Origin: Oscillospiraceae bacterium
GTDB taxonomy: Bacteria; Bacillota; Clostridia; Oscillospirales; Ruminococcaceae
Assembly: GCA_020024285.1 (NCBI GenBank)
Contig: JAHHTZ010000001.1
Span: 186,001 to 250,000, forward strand
Length of the DNA stretch: 64,000 bases
Reading direction: 5' to 3'
Part shown: in pieces, positions 1 to 7,236 of the stretch
Numbering within the stretch: the stretch's first letter is position 1
Layout of the letters: each line of letters starts with the position of its first letter
Program-made: the position numbers and the translations under genes
The notes under the pieces: model-generated
Seen by the model: only the letters and a program-made list of their open reading frames with translations
Databases searched by the model: none
What the model was told of the DNA's origin: nothing

Positions 1-963
1 GTTTTTCAGTTTCTTTGTATCTTTATCCAAATATTCGCGCCAATTTTTGAACACATCCCGCTGAGAAACGGTGTCAAAATCCTGCTGCGCTTCAAAAAAG
101 CGGCGCTGTATCGTTTTCGTAAGGTTCTCCTGTGTTTGGTTGAGCTGACGGAGCAGGACCTGTGCGTCGGGAACAGCCAGCTCTGCCGCCGCCGATGGCG
201 TGGGCGCACGCAGATCCGCAGCAAAATCGCAGAGCGTCACGTCGGTTTCGTGCCCGACTGCGGAAATCACGGGGATTCGACATTGGGCGATCCTTCGCAC
301 GAGCTCTTCGTTGTTAAATGCCCACAAATCTTCGAGCGAGCCCCCTCCGCGTCCTATCAAAATCACATCGCAGGAATTTGTCCGGTCAAAGTGGTCGATT
401 CCCCCGATCAGCGAAGCCGGCGCGCCGTCGCCCTGCACCAGAGCCGGATATAAAATCAGATGCGCCGGCGGATAGCGGCGACTGAGGATATTGAGCATAT
501 CGTGCAGTGCAGCACCCGTATCGGATGTGATGATCCCAATCGTTTGCGGATATCGGGGAATCGCTTTCTTGCGCGACTGGTCGAACAGACCCTCTGCTTT
601 GAGCTTTTCGAGAAGCTGCTCGTAAGCTGCCTGAAGACTTCCCTTGCCCTGTGGCTGCATATCGTATACATAGAGCTGATAGCTTCCGTCGCGTTCATAA
701 AGGGATACACTCCCACGCACAAAAACAGCCATTCCGTCCTGTGGGGTAAAACGGATCTGCTTTGCATAGGAGGCAAACATGACCGCCTTGATTGCGCAGT
801 TTCCCTCTTTTAGTGTGAAGTAATAGTGCCCGCTTTTATAGTGGTTCACAAAGTTGGAAATTTCCCCGCAGATCAGAAGATCCTGAAGGCGAAAATCGCC
901 CTCCAGCACCGACTTTACATAGCGATTGAGCTGGGAAACCGACAGCACGGACTGCTGTGCCAT
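1..963 (-). CDS. xseA: Exodeoxyribonuclease VII large subunit, C-terminus cut by window edge
   Basis: The minus-strand frame opens at ATG 963 and runs without a stop to base 1, so the C-terminus lies outside the window. The N-terminus reads MAQQSVLSVSQLNRYVKSVL followed by an OB-fold (ICGEISNF, SGHYYFTLKE). The catalytic-domain blocks IGIITSDTGAALHDML, ILIGRGGGSLEDLWAFN and PVISAVGHETDVTLCDFAAD are classic XseA. With the small subunit XseB the family degrades single-stranded DNA in both directions, in the cytoplasm. It is the third gene of a nusB-tsaD-like-xseA operon and starts 18 bases after the upstream gene, behind a GGAGG-type site. xseB, often next, would lie beyond the edge. Confidence 0.97.
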   Translation of the reverse strand, partial: MAQQSVLSVSQLNRYVKSVLEGDFRLQDLLICGEISNFVNHYKSGHYYFTLKEGNCAIKAVMFASYAKQIRFTPQDGMAVFVRGSVSLYERDGSYQLYVYDMQPQGKGSLQAAYEQLLEKLKAEGLFDQSRKKAIPRYPQTIGIITSDTGAALHDMLNILSRRYPPAHLILYPALVQGDGAPASLIGGIDHFDRTNSCDVILIGRGGGSLEDLWAFNNEELVRRIAQCRIPVISAVGHETDVTLCDFAADLRAPTPSAAAELAVPDAQVLLRQLNQTQENLTKTIQRRFFEAQQDFDTVSQRDVFKNWREYLDKDTKKLKN

Positions 964-981
964 AGTTTGTCCGCCTCCTTT

Positions 982-1917
982 TTAAGATCGATTGGATACC
1001 GAAGCTAAAACTGCAATGCCTGCTGCATTGTCGGATGAAAACTCCGGCTTTGCAAAAAAGCCGCCGAAGTGCTCTGTGACACGCTGACGTATGAGAGTAT
1101 TGGACATCACCCCGCCGGAAAATACAAGCGGCAGTCCGGGATACTGCTTTAGGTCGTGGGAAATCATCGTTTCCACGATTGCATAGACCGATTCAAGGCA
1201 GAATTTTGCAACGTCTTCCGGAGCCTCTCCCTTTTGCAGGAGCGTTTTGCATTGATTTTCGATCCCTGAAACGCAGCAGTCGTTTTCCCGAAAGGTGGGA
1301 CGGATGCGGAAGGTTTTCTGCGATTTTTGCGAGAGCTCGTCGAGGTATTTTCCCGATGGGAACGGCATCCCAAGCATATTTCCCACGCGGTCGATAACCT
1401 GTCCGCATTTGAGGTCGAGCGATTCTGCAAGGATCTGTGTTGTGAAGATGCTGTCCTTTGATGGCTTTACAAGGATACACTCGGTCGTTCCGCCCGAAAA
1501 GTGAAAGGCGATGAACTCCTCCCGGAGCAAGTCGAGCCTGCCGCAGGAATAGAGCGCCGCCGCAACGTGCCCCTGCTGGTGCGAAAATTCGTATTTCGGT
1601 ATTTTGAGCAGGCTTTGGGTCAGCTCTGCCGCAAGGTTCCCCACCAGAAAGCAGGGCATGTAAGAGCCCTCCATATTTCTCGGACGTGTGGAAACTCCAA
1701 CGGCACAAATCGGCTCTGTCACGTCAAAAAACAGCTCCTTCACAAGTTGTGGGAGCTGTTTTACATGATGAAATACAGCGTCACTTTGCTTTAAGCCCAA
1801 TGCGCCGTCTTTAACAGGCAATAATTTTTTTTGATGCACTACCCTTTTGGAAACATCGTCATACAATGCCACCGATGTGGTGTAGTTGCTGGTATCAAAT
1901 CCTGCAAACAGTGCCAT
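982..1917 (-). CDS. TsaD/Kae1-like protein (M22 family paralogue)
   Basis: This 311-residue protein has the ASKHA fold of the TsaD/Kae1 family: N-terminal FAGFDTSNYTTSVALYD, a metal-binding HQQGH near residue 114, FHFSGGTTECILV, and C-terminal VFSGGVMSNTLIR and SSDNAAGIAVLA. TsaD proper makes the N6-threonylcarbamoyl modification of tRNA with TsaB, but is about 340 residues and has HxEGH motifs. This shorter form sits between nusB and xseA in many Clostridia and is usually called a peptidase M22 or TsaD-like protein, so I withhold the symbol. Its start overlaps the nusB stop by one base (TAATG), implying translational coupling. Confidence 0.85.
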   Translation of the reverse strand: MALFAGFDTSNYTTSVALYDDVSKRVVHQKKLLPVKDGALGLKQSDAVFHHVKQLPQLVKELFFDVTEPICAVGVSTRPRNMEGSYMPCFLVGNLAAELTQSLLKIPKYEFSHQQGHVAAALYSCGRLDLLREEFIAFHFSGGTTECILVKPSKDSIFTTQILAESLDLKCGQVIDRVGNMLGMPFPSGKYLDELSQKSQKTFRIRPTFRENDCCVSGIENQCKTLLQKGEAPEDVAKFCLESVYAIVETMISHDLKQYPGLPLVFSGGVMSNTLIRQRVTEHFGGFFAKPEFSSDNAAGIAVLASVSNRS

Positions 1918-2342
1918 TAGGCGTTGACCTCCGCTTCCTCCTGCGGAGCATCTGTGCTGCGTGCGATTGCTCCCAGCACTCCGTTGACAAAGGAAGCGTC
2001 CTCTTCCCCGGAGAAATTTTTCGCAAGCTCAACTGCTTCGTTGATGATGACCTTCACCGGTACATCCTTTTCGTATTGAAGCTCGCTGACTGCAAGGCGA
2101 AGCACGGCAAGTGCCACCTTGGAAATTCGGTTGATCTTCCATTTTTTCAGCTTTGATTCGATGATGCGGTCGAGCTCTTCCACGTTGGAATCTGCTTTTT
2201 GTGCCAGCTCCATTGCATAGTCGCTGAGGACCAGATCGCGGCTCTCTGCTGCGTTATCAATGATTTCCTGCAAAGAAGCCTTTGAAAAAATGCGTTCAAA
2301 CAGCAGGCAGAATGCTTGCTGTCGAGATTCATGTCTTGTCAT
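1917..2342 (-). CDS. nusB: Transcription antitermination protein NusB
   Basis: This is an all-helical protein of 141 residues, normal length for NusB. The N-terminal RHESRQQAFCLLFERIF and the C-terminal block DVPVKVIINEAVELAKNFSGEEDASFVNGVLGAIAR are diagnostic. NusB binds boxA RNA with NusE (S10) and supports rRNA antitermination. It is the first gene of the operon with the TsaD-like gene and xseA, behind a sigma-A promoter at 2390-2418. The last 15 residues are acidic and end in EEAEVNA. Confidence 0.97.
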   Translation of the reverse strand: MTRHESRQQAFCLLFERIFSKASLQEIIDNAAESRDLVLSDYAMELAQKADSNVEELDRIIESKLKKWKINRISKVALAVLRLAVSELQYEKDVPVKVIINEAVELAKNFSGEEDASFVNGVLGAIARSTDAPQEEAEVNA

Positions 2343-2389
2343 ATTGCAACCCCCAATTTTATGATCTTCCCATGTAATATCCTATTGCC

Positions 2390-2418
2390 ATTATAGCAGA
2401 ACAAAAGCCTCACTGCAA
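2390..2418 (-). promoter_or_regulatory. Sigma-A promoter of the nusB operon
   Basis: On the minus strand a TTGCAG -35 (2413-2418) and a perfect TATAAT -10 (2390-2395) are 17 bases apart, about 50 bases upstream of nusB. Confidence 0.75.
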
Positions 2419-2434
2419 ATTGTACAGGAGGCTT
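2403..2434 (-). terminator. Weak intrinsic terminator after the Asp23 gene
   Basis: AAAGCCTC and GAGGCTTT form an 8-bp outer stem with partial inner pairing, followed on the minus strand by TTTTGTT. It overlaps the -35 region of the nusB promoter. Confidence 0.4.
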
Positions 2435-2480
2435 TCGGTTATTTTTTCGTATAAAAAAGTGAAAACATCGTATACGGTTT

Positions 2481-2846
2481 TTATTGTGCGCTTTCCTGCT
2501 GGAACTGAATCCCTTCAATATGAACATTGACCTTGGACACGGTGATCCCTGTCATGTTCTGGATTGCATCCTTTACTGCTTTTTGCAGCTCCTCGGAAAC
2601 CGTTCTGATTTTATAGCCGGCTTTCACGATCACGCTGACATCGATGATCGCAACATCGTCGTTGAGATTGATGAGGATCGGGCGTGTGGTGATGCCGCTT
2701 TTTGAGAGGGATTTGATCGGCAGACGGGAATCTGCCAGAGAATGAATCCCTTCGATTTCACAAGCAGCATACTTTGTGATGGAAGCAATCACCTCCTGAG
2801 AGATTTTAAGGCTTCCTGTGGTTTGGTTTTGCTGTGGCATATTCAT
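2481..2846 (-). CDS. Asp23/Gls24 family envelope stress protein
   Basis: The 121-residue protein shows the Asp23 family pattern: ISQEVIASITKYAACEIEGIHSLAD, then DVSVIVKAGYKIRTVSEELQKAVKDAIQNMTGITVSKVNVHIEGI. These small cytoplasmic proteins are linked to cell-envelope homeostasis in Firmicutes, and one is membrane-tethered through AmaP in Staphylococcus. No AmaP or DUF322 partner lies next to it here. Start ATG 2846 follows AAGGAGGAATC. It is monocistronic, with its own promoter at 2962-2989. Confidence 0.9.
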   Translation of the reverse strand: MNMPQQNQTTGSLKISQEVIASITKYAACEIEGIHSLADSRLPIKSLSKSGITTRPILINLNDDVAIIDVSVIVKAGYKIRTVSEELQKAVKDAIQNMTGITVSKVNVHIEGIQFQQESAQ

Positions 2847-2961
2847 AAAAAAGATTCCTCCTTATATTTCATGTTCTGCCCTTGTGCAGCCGGTGCAGAC
2901 AAAGGTACAGAAAACCGCTTTTAGACATCGGAATCAGGTCTGTCGTTGTAATTCCATCCCT

Positions 2962-2989
2962 ATTATACCATATTTTCAAAAAGGCACAA
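2962..2989 (-). promoter_or_regulatory. Promoter of the Asp23 gene
   Basis: On the minus strand TTGTGC (2984-2989) and TATAAT (2962-2967) are separated by 16 bases, leaving a leader of about 110 bases before the start codon. Confidence 0.6.
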
Positions 2990-3096
2990 CCGATTTCTGT
3001 CTGAGTTTTTGAGGGAATCGTAAATTTTAAGAAAACTTCCCTGCAAAGGTCGCTTTCTTTTCCCTCTTCCTCTCAAATACTCAGATTTTTATGATA

Positions 3097-4899
3097 TTAT
3101 GCCTCAAGGTAGGTAAGGATGGTGTTTGCAACTGCATTGGCTGTCTTAAACATGCTGTCGCGGCTTCTCATCTCATCGTATTCGATCGGGTTGGTCATAA
3201 AGCCCATCTCGACCAGGATCGAAGGGCAAACTGTCATTTTTGTGACATAGTAGGTGCTGTAGAACGAGCCGCGCGGATAGCGGCTTGTGTACGCAGAGAG
3301 CTTATTGAGCATAGTCTGTGCAAACGGTTTGGAGAAGCTCTCATAGTAATAAACCTCTGAGCCCTTTGCCTTCAGATCGTTTTTCGTGCCGGCAACACTG
3401 TTGCAGTGCAGCGATACAAAGAAGTCAGCTTCCTCGCTGCGGGTCAGGTCGATACGCTCATCAAGCACAAACTTTTTGTCCTTTGGAAGATCTGTTGGAA
3501 CGGTCATGATGACGTTGGCACCGAGGGACTCCAGACGGTTTACCGTTGCGATGGCGTGTGCCATCGTGATATCCTTTTCGTTTGGTCCATCCTGACCCAG
3601 AACGCCCAGCGCGCCCGGATCAAATCCGCCGTGTCCCGGATCGATTGCAACGGTGACGCCGGTCAGCGGCTTTGCATTGGAGTCAAGTGTCGGCATCGGG
3701 TTAAAGAACACCGTGATATCCCCCTCGCCGTCGTAGTTGATGTCGTATCCGATGAGGTTGTTGGCGGATTTTTTCATGAACTTAAAGATCGTTGCGCCAT
3801 CCTCTGCCGCAACAGAAACGCGGCTGAACAGTGCACTGTCTGAAGCGGAAACTTCCCCTGCTCCCGACATATTGTAGAACTTGATGTACACCTTTTCGCT
3901 GTCCATATACGCCTTGAAGGTGGAAGAAGCCGTTCCTTTGATGGTCAGATATTCCCCGCCTGCGGATACATCGTAGGTGCAGGCACTGACCTTGTTTTTA
4001 ATGGAAGGATTTCCTTCCACAAGGGAGAGGCATTCTTTCATCACCCATCCGTTCATGGAGAGCTTTGCCATCGTTTCGTTCATATCGACAAGTTTATCCT
4101 GCGCGCCCTGATTGAGGGTGGAAACAAAGCTGCTGTTCTTATTTCCTTCCTCGTAAACGGATACTGCGTGGCGGTTGAGCTCCACCGTTGGGGTGGCATC
4201 CTTATGCAGGACGGTGACTGTTCCTGCGGAGGAGAAGGTCTTGGTGTTTCCCTGATATGTCATCGTATAGGTCACTTTTCCAAGCTCGTCCATTTCGCCG
4301 GATGGGTCCTTGAGCATCACAGTCCCCTTAAAGTTTGCGGGAACCCCTGTCTGTGCTGCAGCAACGGTCTGATTGAGCGTTACTGTCTTTCCGGCAACCG
4401 ATGCTGTCACGCTTGCTCCTGCCGGTGCCACGCAGGTGAGGGTATATTCCCCGGCATAAACGATGTCGTTGAAGGTCGGGTACGCCTTGGTCAGCGTCTT
4501 TGTGGTAGCTGCGCCCGTCGGGGCCTGCTGACGGGTGATGGTGACGGTTGCGCTTTGCGCTCCGTTCTTGACGGTAAAGGTGTTTTTGCCCATTTCGAGC
4601 GTAACCAGCGCGCCGAAGGTGCCGAAGCGTCCGACATCCTCCACGGGATTTCCGTCGATCGTCAGCGTCTGGTTGGGGTCGGATGTTCCGGTGATATAGT
4701 ATTTGTCCGCTGTTGTGGTGATTGCCTCCTTGGGCTGCGCGATATGCAGTCCGTCCGGGGTGCTCAGATCCACTCCTGTATTTGTAATATCGTTCTTATC
4801 ATTGTAGGTCCTGTCCTCAGCCAGTACAGGAAGTCCCTGCATCAGCAGGGAGCATACAAGAAACGATGAAACGACAAGCTTGCGAATTTGTTTTTTCAT
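3097..4899 (-). CDS. Secreted N-acetylmuramoyl-L-alanine amidase (Amidase_3)
   Basis: This 600-residue exported murein hydrolase has a signal peptide at 1-27 (KKQIRKLV, hydrophobic core, VLAED). Residues about 30-400 hold Ig-like or copper-amine-oxidase-like beta domains, including a stretch resembling bacterial Ig folds (ITGTSDPNQTLTIDG). The C-terminal 190 residues form a zinc amidase: VAIDPGHGGFDPGALG, NEKDITMAHA, FVSLHCNS and ILVEMGFMTNPIEYD provide the His, Glu, His and catalytic Glu. It cleaves the bond between N-acetylmuramate and L-alanine. ATG 4899 follows AAAGGAGGGG. The long N-terminal region probably positions the enzyme on the wall. Confidence 0.93.
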   Translation of the reverse strand: MKKQIRKLVVSSFLVCSLLMQGLPVLAEDRTYNDKNDITNTGVDLSTPDGLHIAQPKEAITTTADKYYITGTSDPNQTLTIDGNPVEDVGRFGTFGALVTLEMGKNTFTVKNGAQSATVTITRQQAPTGAATTKTLTKAYPTFNDIVYAGEYTLTCVAPAGASVTASVAGKTVTLNQTVAAAQTGVPANFKGTVMLKDPSGEMDELGKVTYTMTYQGNTKTFSSAGTVTVLHKDATPTVELNRHAVSVYEEGNKNSSFVSTLNQGAQDKLVDMNETMAKLSMNGWVMKECLSLVEGNPSIKNKVSACTYDVSAGGEYLTIKGTASSTFKAYMDSEKVYIKFYNMSGAGEVSASDSALFSRVSVAAEDGATIFKFMKKSANNLIGYDINYDGEGDITVFFNPMPTLDSNAKPLTGVTVAIDPGHGGFDPGALGVLGQDGPNEKDITMAHAIATVNRLESLGANVIMTVPTDLPKDKKFVLDERIDLTRSEEADFFVSLHCNSVAGTKNDLKAKGSEVYYYESFSKPFAQTMLNKLSAYTSRYPRGSFYSTYYVTKMTVCPSILVEMGFMTNPIEYDEMRSRDSMFKTANAVANTILTYLEA

Positions 4900-4986
4900 T
4901 CCAAATTCCCCTCCTTTTGTCCCATTCTACCATGAAACGAAATATTGGTAAACTATTTTTTGATATTTTACAATTTCTTTCCGCCG

Positions 4987-5514
4987 TTAGAAAATGAGAG
5001 CCGCGATCCCCACAAGCATAAGGACCACCCCGCCGATGCGGTAAACGCAAAGCAGCGTTTTGGACGGGACCATATCCTTTACCTGCCAGCCAACGAGAGC
5101 ATACCAGAGCTTTTTGGGGAAGATCACCGTCAGCGCTCCAAGCACAAGGCTCAGCATCGCAAGGAGGAAGCCGACAAGCGGTTTTTCCTGCACGGGCGGC
5201 GGAAGCATATTGGCTAAGACAGAAACGTCCATCATGGTGTTGACATCAAAGCCGTCGCTGTAATCGATCGTGATCCCGTTTTCGTCCTGGGTCCACGAAG
5301 CCTCCTGTCCGTTTGGATACCGGAAGGTGATCGTACTGTCCTGATAGTCAAAGTGATACGCTTCCCTGCTGCCTGTGATGGTGTTGTTTTCCATATTGAC
5401 CGTGAAGACAGAGCCGTTTGGTGCGGGCACCTCGTAGACCGATCCCCTCTGCTGCTTACAGGCAGAAAAAAGAAGCAGGAGCATCATGCATAAAACGGCG
5501 ATTTTTCTGTTCAT
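4987..5514 (-). CDS. Putative lipoprotein/membrane protein, DUF6199-like
   Basis: The 175-residue protein starts with a lipoprotein-type signal (LCMMLLLLFSACKQQ, Cys 19). An outside beta-rich region of about 100 residues follows, then two C-terminal membrane spans (LVGFLLAMLSLVLGALTVIF and IGGVVLMLVGIAALIF) separated by KKLWYALVGWQVKDMVPSKTLLCVYR. The Trp-rich linker and following span resemble the DUF6199 domain. Function is unknown. It lies between prfB and the amidase on the same strand, 19 bases downstream of prfB, so it may be co-transcribed with prfB. Confidence 0.6.
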   Translation of the reverse strand: MNRKIAVLCMMLLLLFSACKQQRGSVYEVPAPNGSVFTVNMENNTITGSREAYHFDYQDSTITFRYPNGQEASWTQDENGITIDYSDGFDVNTMMDVSVLANMLPPPVQEKPLVGFLLAMLSLVLGALTVIFPKKLWYALVGWQVKDMVPSKTLLCVYRIGGVVLMLVGIAALIF

Positions 5515-5533
5515 GCGTTTCCCTTCCCTTCGT

Positions 5534-6655
5534 TTAGCGCAGCTCCCCCTGGCTCAATGCCTTGAGGTAAGCGTTGATGAACGGGTCGATGTCGCCATCC
5601 ATCACCGCGCTGATGTTTCCGCTTTCAAAGCCGGTGCGATGATCCTTGACCATCGTGTACGGCATGAAAACATAGGAGCGGATCTGAGAGCCCCATGCGA
5701 TCTCCTTGTGCTCTCCCTTGATGTCCTCAACCTTTTCAAGATGCTCCTGTTCCTTGATCTGAACGAGCTTTGCCTTGAGCATTTTCATCGCAACCTCGCG
5801 GTTCTGGTGCTGGCTGCGCTCCTGCTGGCTTGCTACGATCACGCCGGTTGGGATGTGCGTGATGCGGATGGCGGACTCTGTTTTGTTGACGTGCTGTCCG
5901 CCTGCACCGCCGGAACGGTAGGTGTCCACCTTCAAATCAGAAGGCTTGATTTCGATGTCGGTGCTTTCGTCCAGCTCCGGCATCACCTCGATGGATGCAA
6001 AGGAGGTATGGCGTTTGCCGGATGGGTCAAACGGGGAAATGCGCACCAAACGATGCACCCCGGATTCCGACTTCAAAAAGCCGTATGCGTTGATGCCGTT
6101 GATCGAGATGGTCAGGCTCTTGATGCCTGCCTCCTCCCCGGAAAGGTAATCGAGGACCTTCACCTTGAAATGGTGTGCATCTGCCCAGCGGTTGTACATA
6201 CGGTAGAGCATCTCCACCCAGTCCTGCGCCTCGGTGCCGCCTGCACCTGCATGGAACGACATGATTGCGCTGTTGTGGTCGTAATCACCGCTGAGAAGTG
6301 TTTCGAGCTTCTTCTCCTCGATCTCCTTGTCGATCTCGCGGATGGCAGTTTTTACTTCGCCAAGCATCGTTTCGTCGTCCGATGCTTCTTCCTCGATCAA
6401 TTCCATCATCGCTTCGGTGTCCTCGTATCTGCGCATCAGGTCGTCGAAATGCGTGATGATCTCATCCACTTCCTTTTGATGTTTGAGCACACGCTGCGAC
6501 TCCTCAAGGTTATCCCAAAATGCCGGAGCACTCACTTTCTGTTCCAGCTCTTCCTTCTTGTTGAGCAGGGATTCATAGTCGATCGACGCACGAAGGTCCT
6601 CTAAGCGAGGCTTCTGCGCAATCAGTTCCTGTTTTAAATCTTCTATTTGAAGCAT
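5534..6655 (-). CDS. prfB: Peptide chain release factor 2, no programmed frameshift
   Basis: RF2 (373 residues) releases the peptide at UGA and UAA stops. Visible hallmarks are the N-terminal coiled coil, the tripeptide stop-codon reader SPF (LVRISPFDPSGKRHTSF) and the catalytic GGQ loop (YRSGGAGGQHVNKTESAIR). Many prfB genes carry an in-frame UGA near codon 26 that is bypassed by +1 frameshifting. Here the frame is continuous through LRASIDYESLL, with no stop at that place, so that autoregulation is absent. ATG 6655 follows GGAGG, and a canonical promoter lies at 6706-6734. Confidence 0.97.
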   Translation of the reverse strand: MLQIEDLKQELIAQKPRLEDLRASIDYESLLNKKEELEQKVSAPAFWDNLEESQRVLKHQKEVDEIITHFDDLMRRYEDTEAMMELIEEEASDDETMLGEVKTAIREIDKEIEEKKLETLLSGDYDHNSAIMSFHAGAGGTEAQDWVEMLYRMYNRWADAHHFKVKVLDYLSGEEAGIKSLTISINGINAYGFLKSESGVHRLVRISPFDPSGKRHTSFASIEVMPELDESTDIEIKPSDLKVDTYRSGGAGGQHVNKTESAIRITHIPTGVIVASQQERSQHQNREVAMKMLKAKLVQIKEQEHLEKVEDIKGEHKEIAWGSQIRSYVFMPYTMVKDHRTGFESGNISAVMDGDIDPFINAYLKALSQGELR

Positions 6656-6705
6656 AGCGTTCCTCCATTTATCTCAATTTTACTTTGTTTTAGGGAATAT
6701 CTTTT

Positions 6706-6734
6706 ATTATAAAGCCCAGCACCTCAATTGTCAA
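6706..6734 (-). promoter_or_regulatory. Sigma-A promoter of prfB
   Basis: On the minus strand a perfect TTGACA (6729-6734) and TATAAT (6706-6711) are spaced by 17 bases, about 50 bases upstream of the prfB start. Confidence 0.85.
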
Positions 6735-6800
6735 AGTTTGTTTGTCCACCTTCTCCTTTTTATATAGAATGGTAAAATTTCATTTTCTGCCAAAAGAGGA

Positions 6801-6853
6801 TTGACTTTGAGGTCTACAGGTAGTAGAATGAAGGTGAATCTACAGGTTGTAGA
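6801..6853 (+). promoter_or_regulatory. Promoter with two BlaI/MecI-type operators
   Basis: TTGACT (6801-6806) and TAGAAT (6824-6829), 17 bases apart, form a promoter. Two near-identical palindromes, TCTACAGGTAGTAGA (6813-6827) and TCTACAGGTTGTAGA (6839-6853), match the TACA-n-TGTA pattern of BlaI/MecI sites. The first covers the spacer and -10, and the second covers the early transcribed region, so repressor binding would block RNA polymerase. Their centres are 26 bases apart. Confidence 0.85.
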
Positions 6854-6872
6854 CCTAAAAGGGGGAATTTTT

Positions 6873-7232
6873 GTGAGTGAACTCAAATTGGGCGCTGTGG
6901 AATCGCGGTTTGCCGATATGATCTGGCACAACGAGCCGATTGCATCCACCCAGCTGACCAAAATGGCACAGCAGGAGCTTGGATGGAAAAAATCCACCAC
7001 CTACACCATCCTCAAGCGTTTATGCGAGCGGGGGATTTTTCAAAACAACAACAGTGTTGTCACTTCTGTAATTTCCCGAAGCGATTTTTACGCCATGCAA
7101 AGCGAAAAATTTGTGGAGGAAACATTCGACGGCTCGCTTCCTGCATTTCTTGCCGCATTCGGAAGAAGAAAAAAGCTCTCGGACCGTGAAATCGATGAGC
7201 TCCAAACAATGATTGACAAAATGAGGAGGTAG
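6873..7232 (+). CDS. BlaI/MecI/CopY family transcriptional repressor
   Basis: This winged-helix repressor has 119 residues when started at GTG 6873, which follows GGGGGAA. An upstream ATG at 6828 would place the operator inside the gene, so I reject it. The sequence LGAVESRFADMIWHNEPIASTQLTKMAQQELGWKKSTTYTILKRLCERG is the family DNA-binding domain. The C-terminal part (LSDREIDELQTMIDK) is the dimerisation helix region. Family members are dimers inactivated by proteolysis triggered by the BlaR1/MecR1 partner, which here follows after 4 bases. The twin operators upstream suggest autorepression. Confidence 0.92.
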   Translation: MSELKLGAVESRFADMIWHNEPIASTQLTKMAQQELGWKKSTTYTILKRLCERGIFQNNNSVVTSVISRSDFYAMQSEKFVEETFDGSLPAFLAAFGRRKKLSDREIDELQTMIDKMRR

Positions 7233-7236
7233 CAAT

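Noticed and set aside
5486..6604. Long plus-strand frame opposite prfB (372 codons)
   Set aside because: It is antisense to a clear, fully motif-bearing RF2 gene, and has no recognisable domain. Several other long frames (opposite rtcB, oppA, sbcC, int and the AbgB-like gene) were left out for the same reason.
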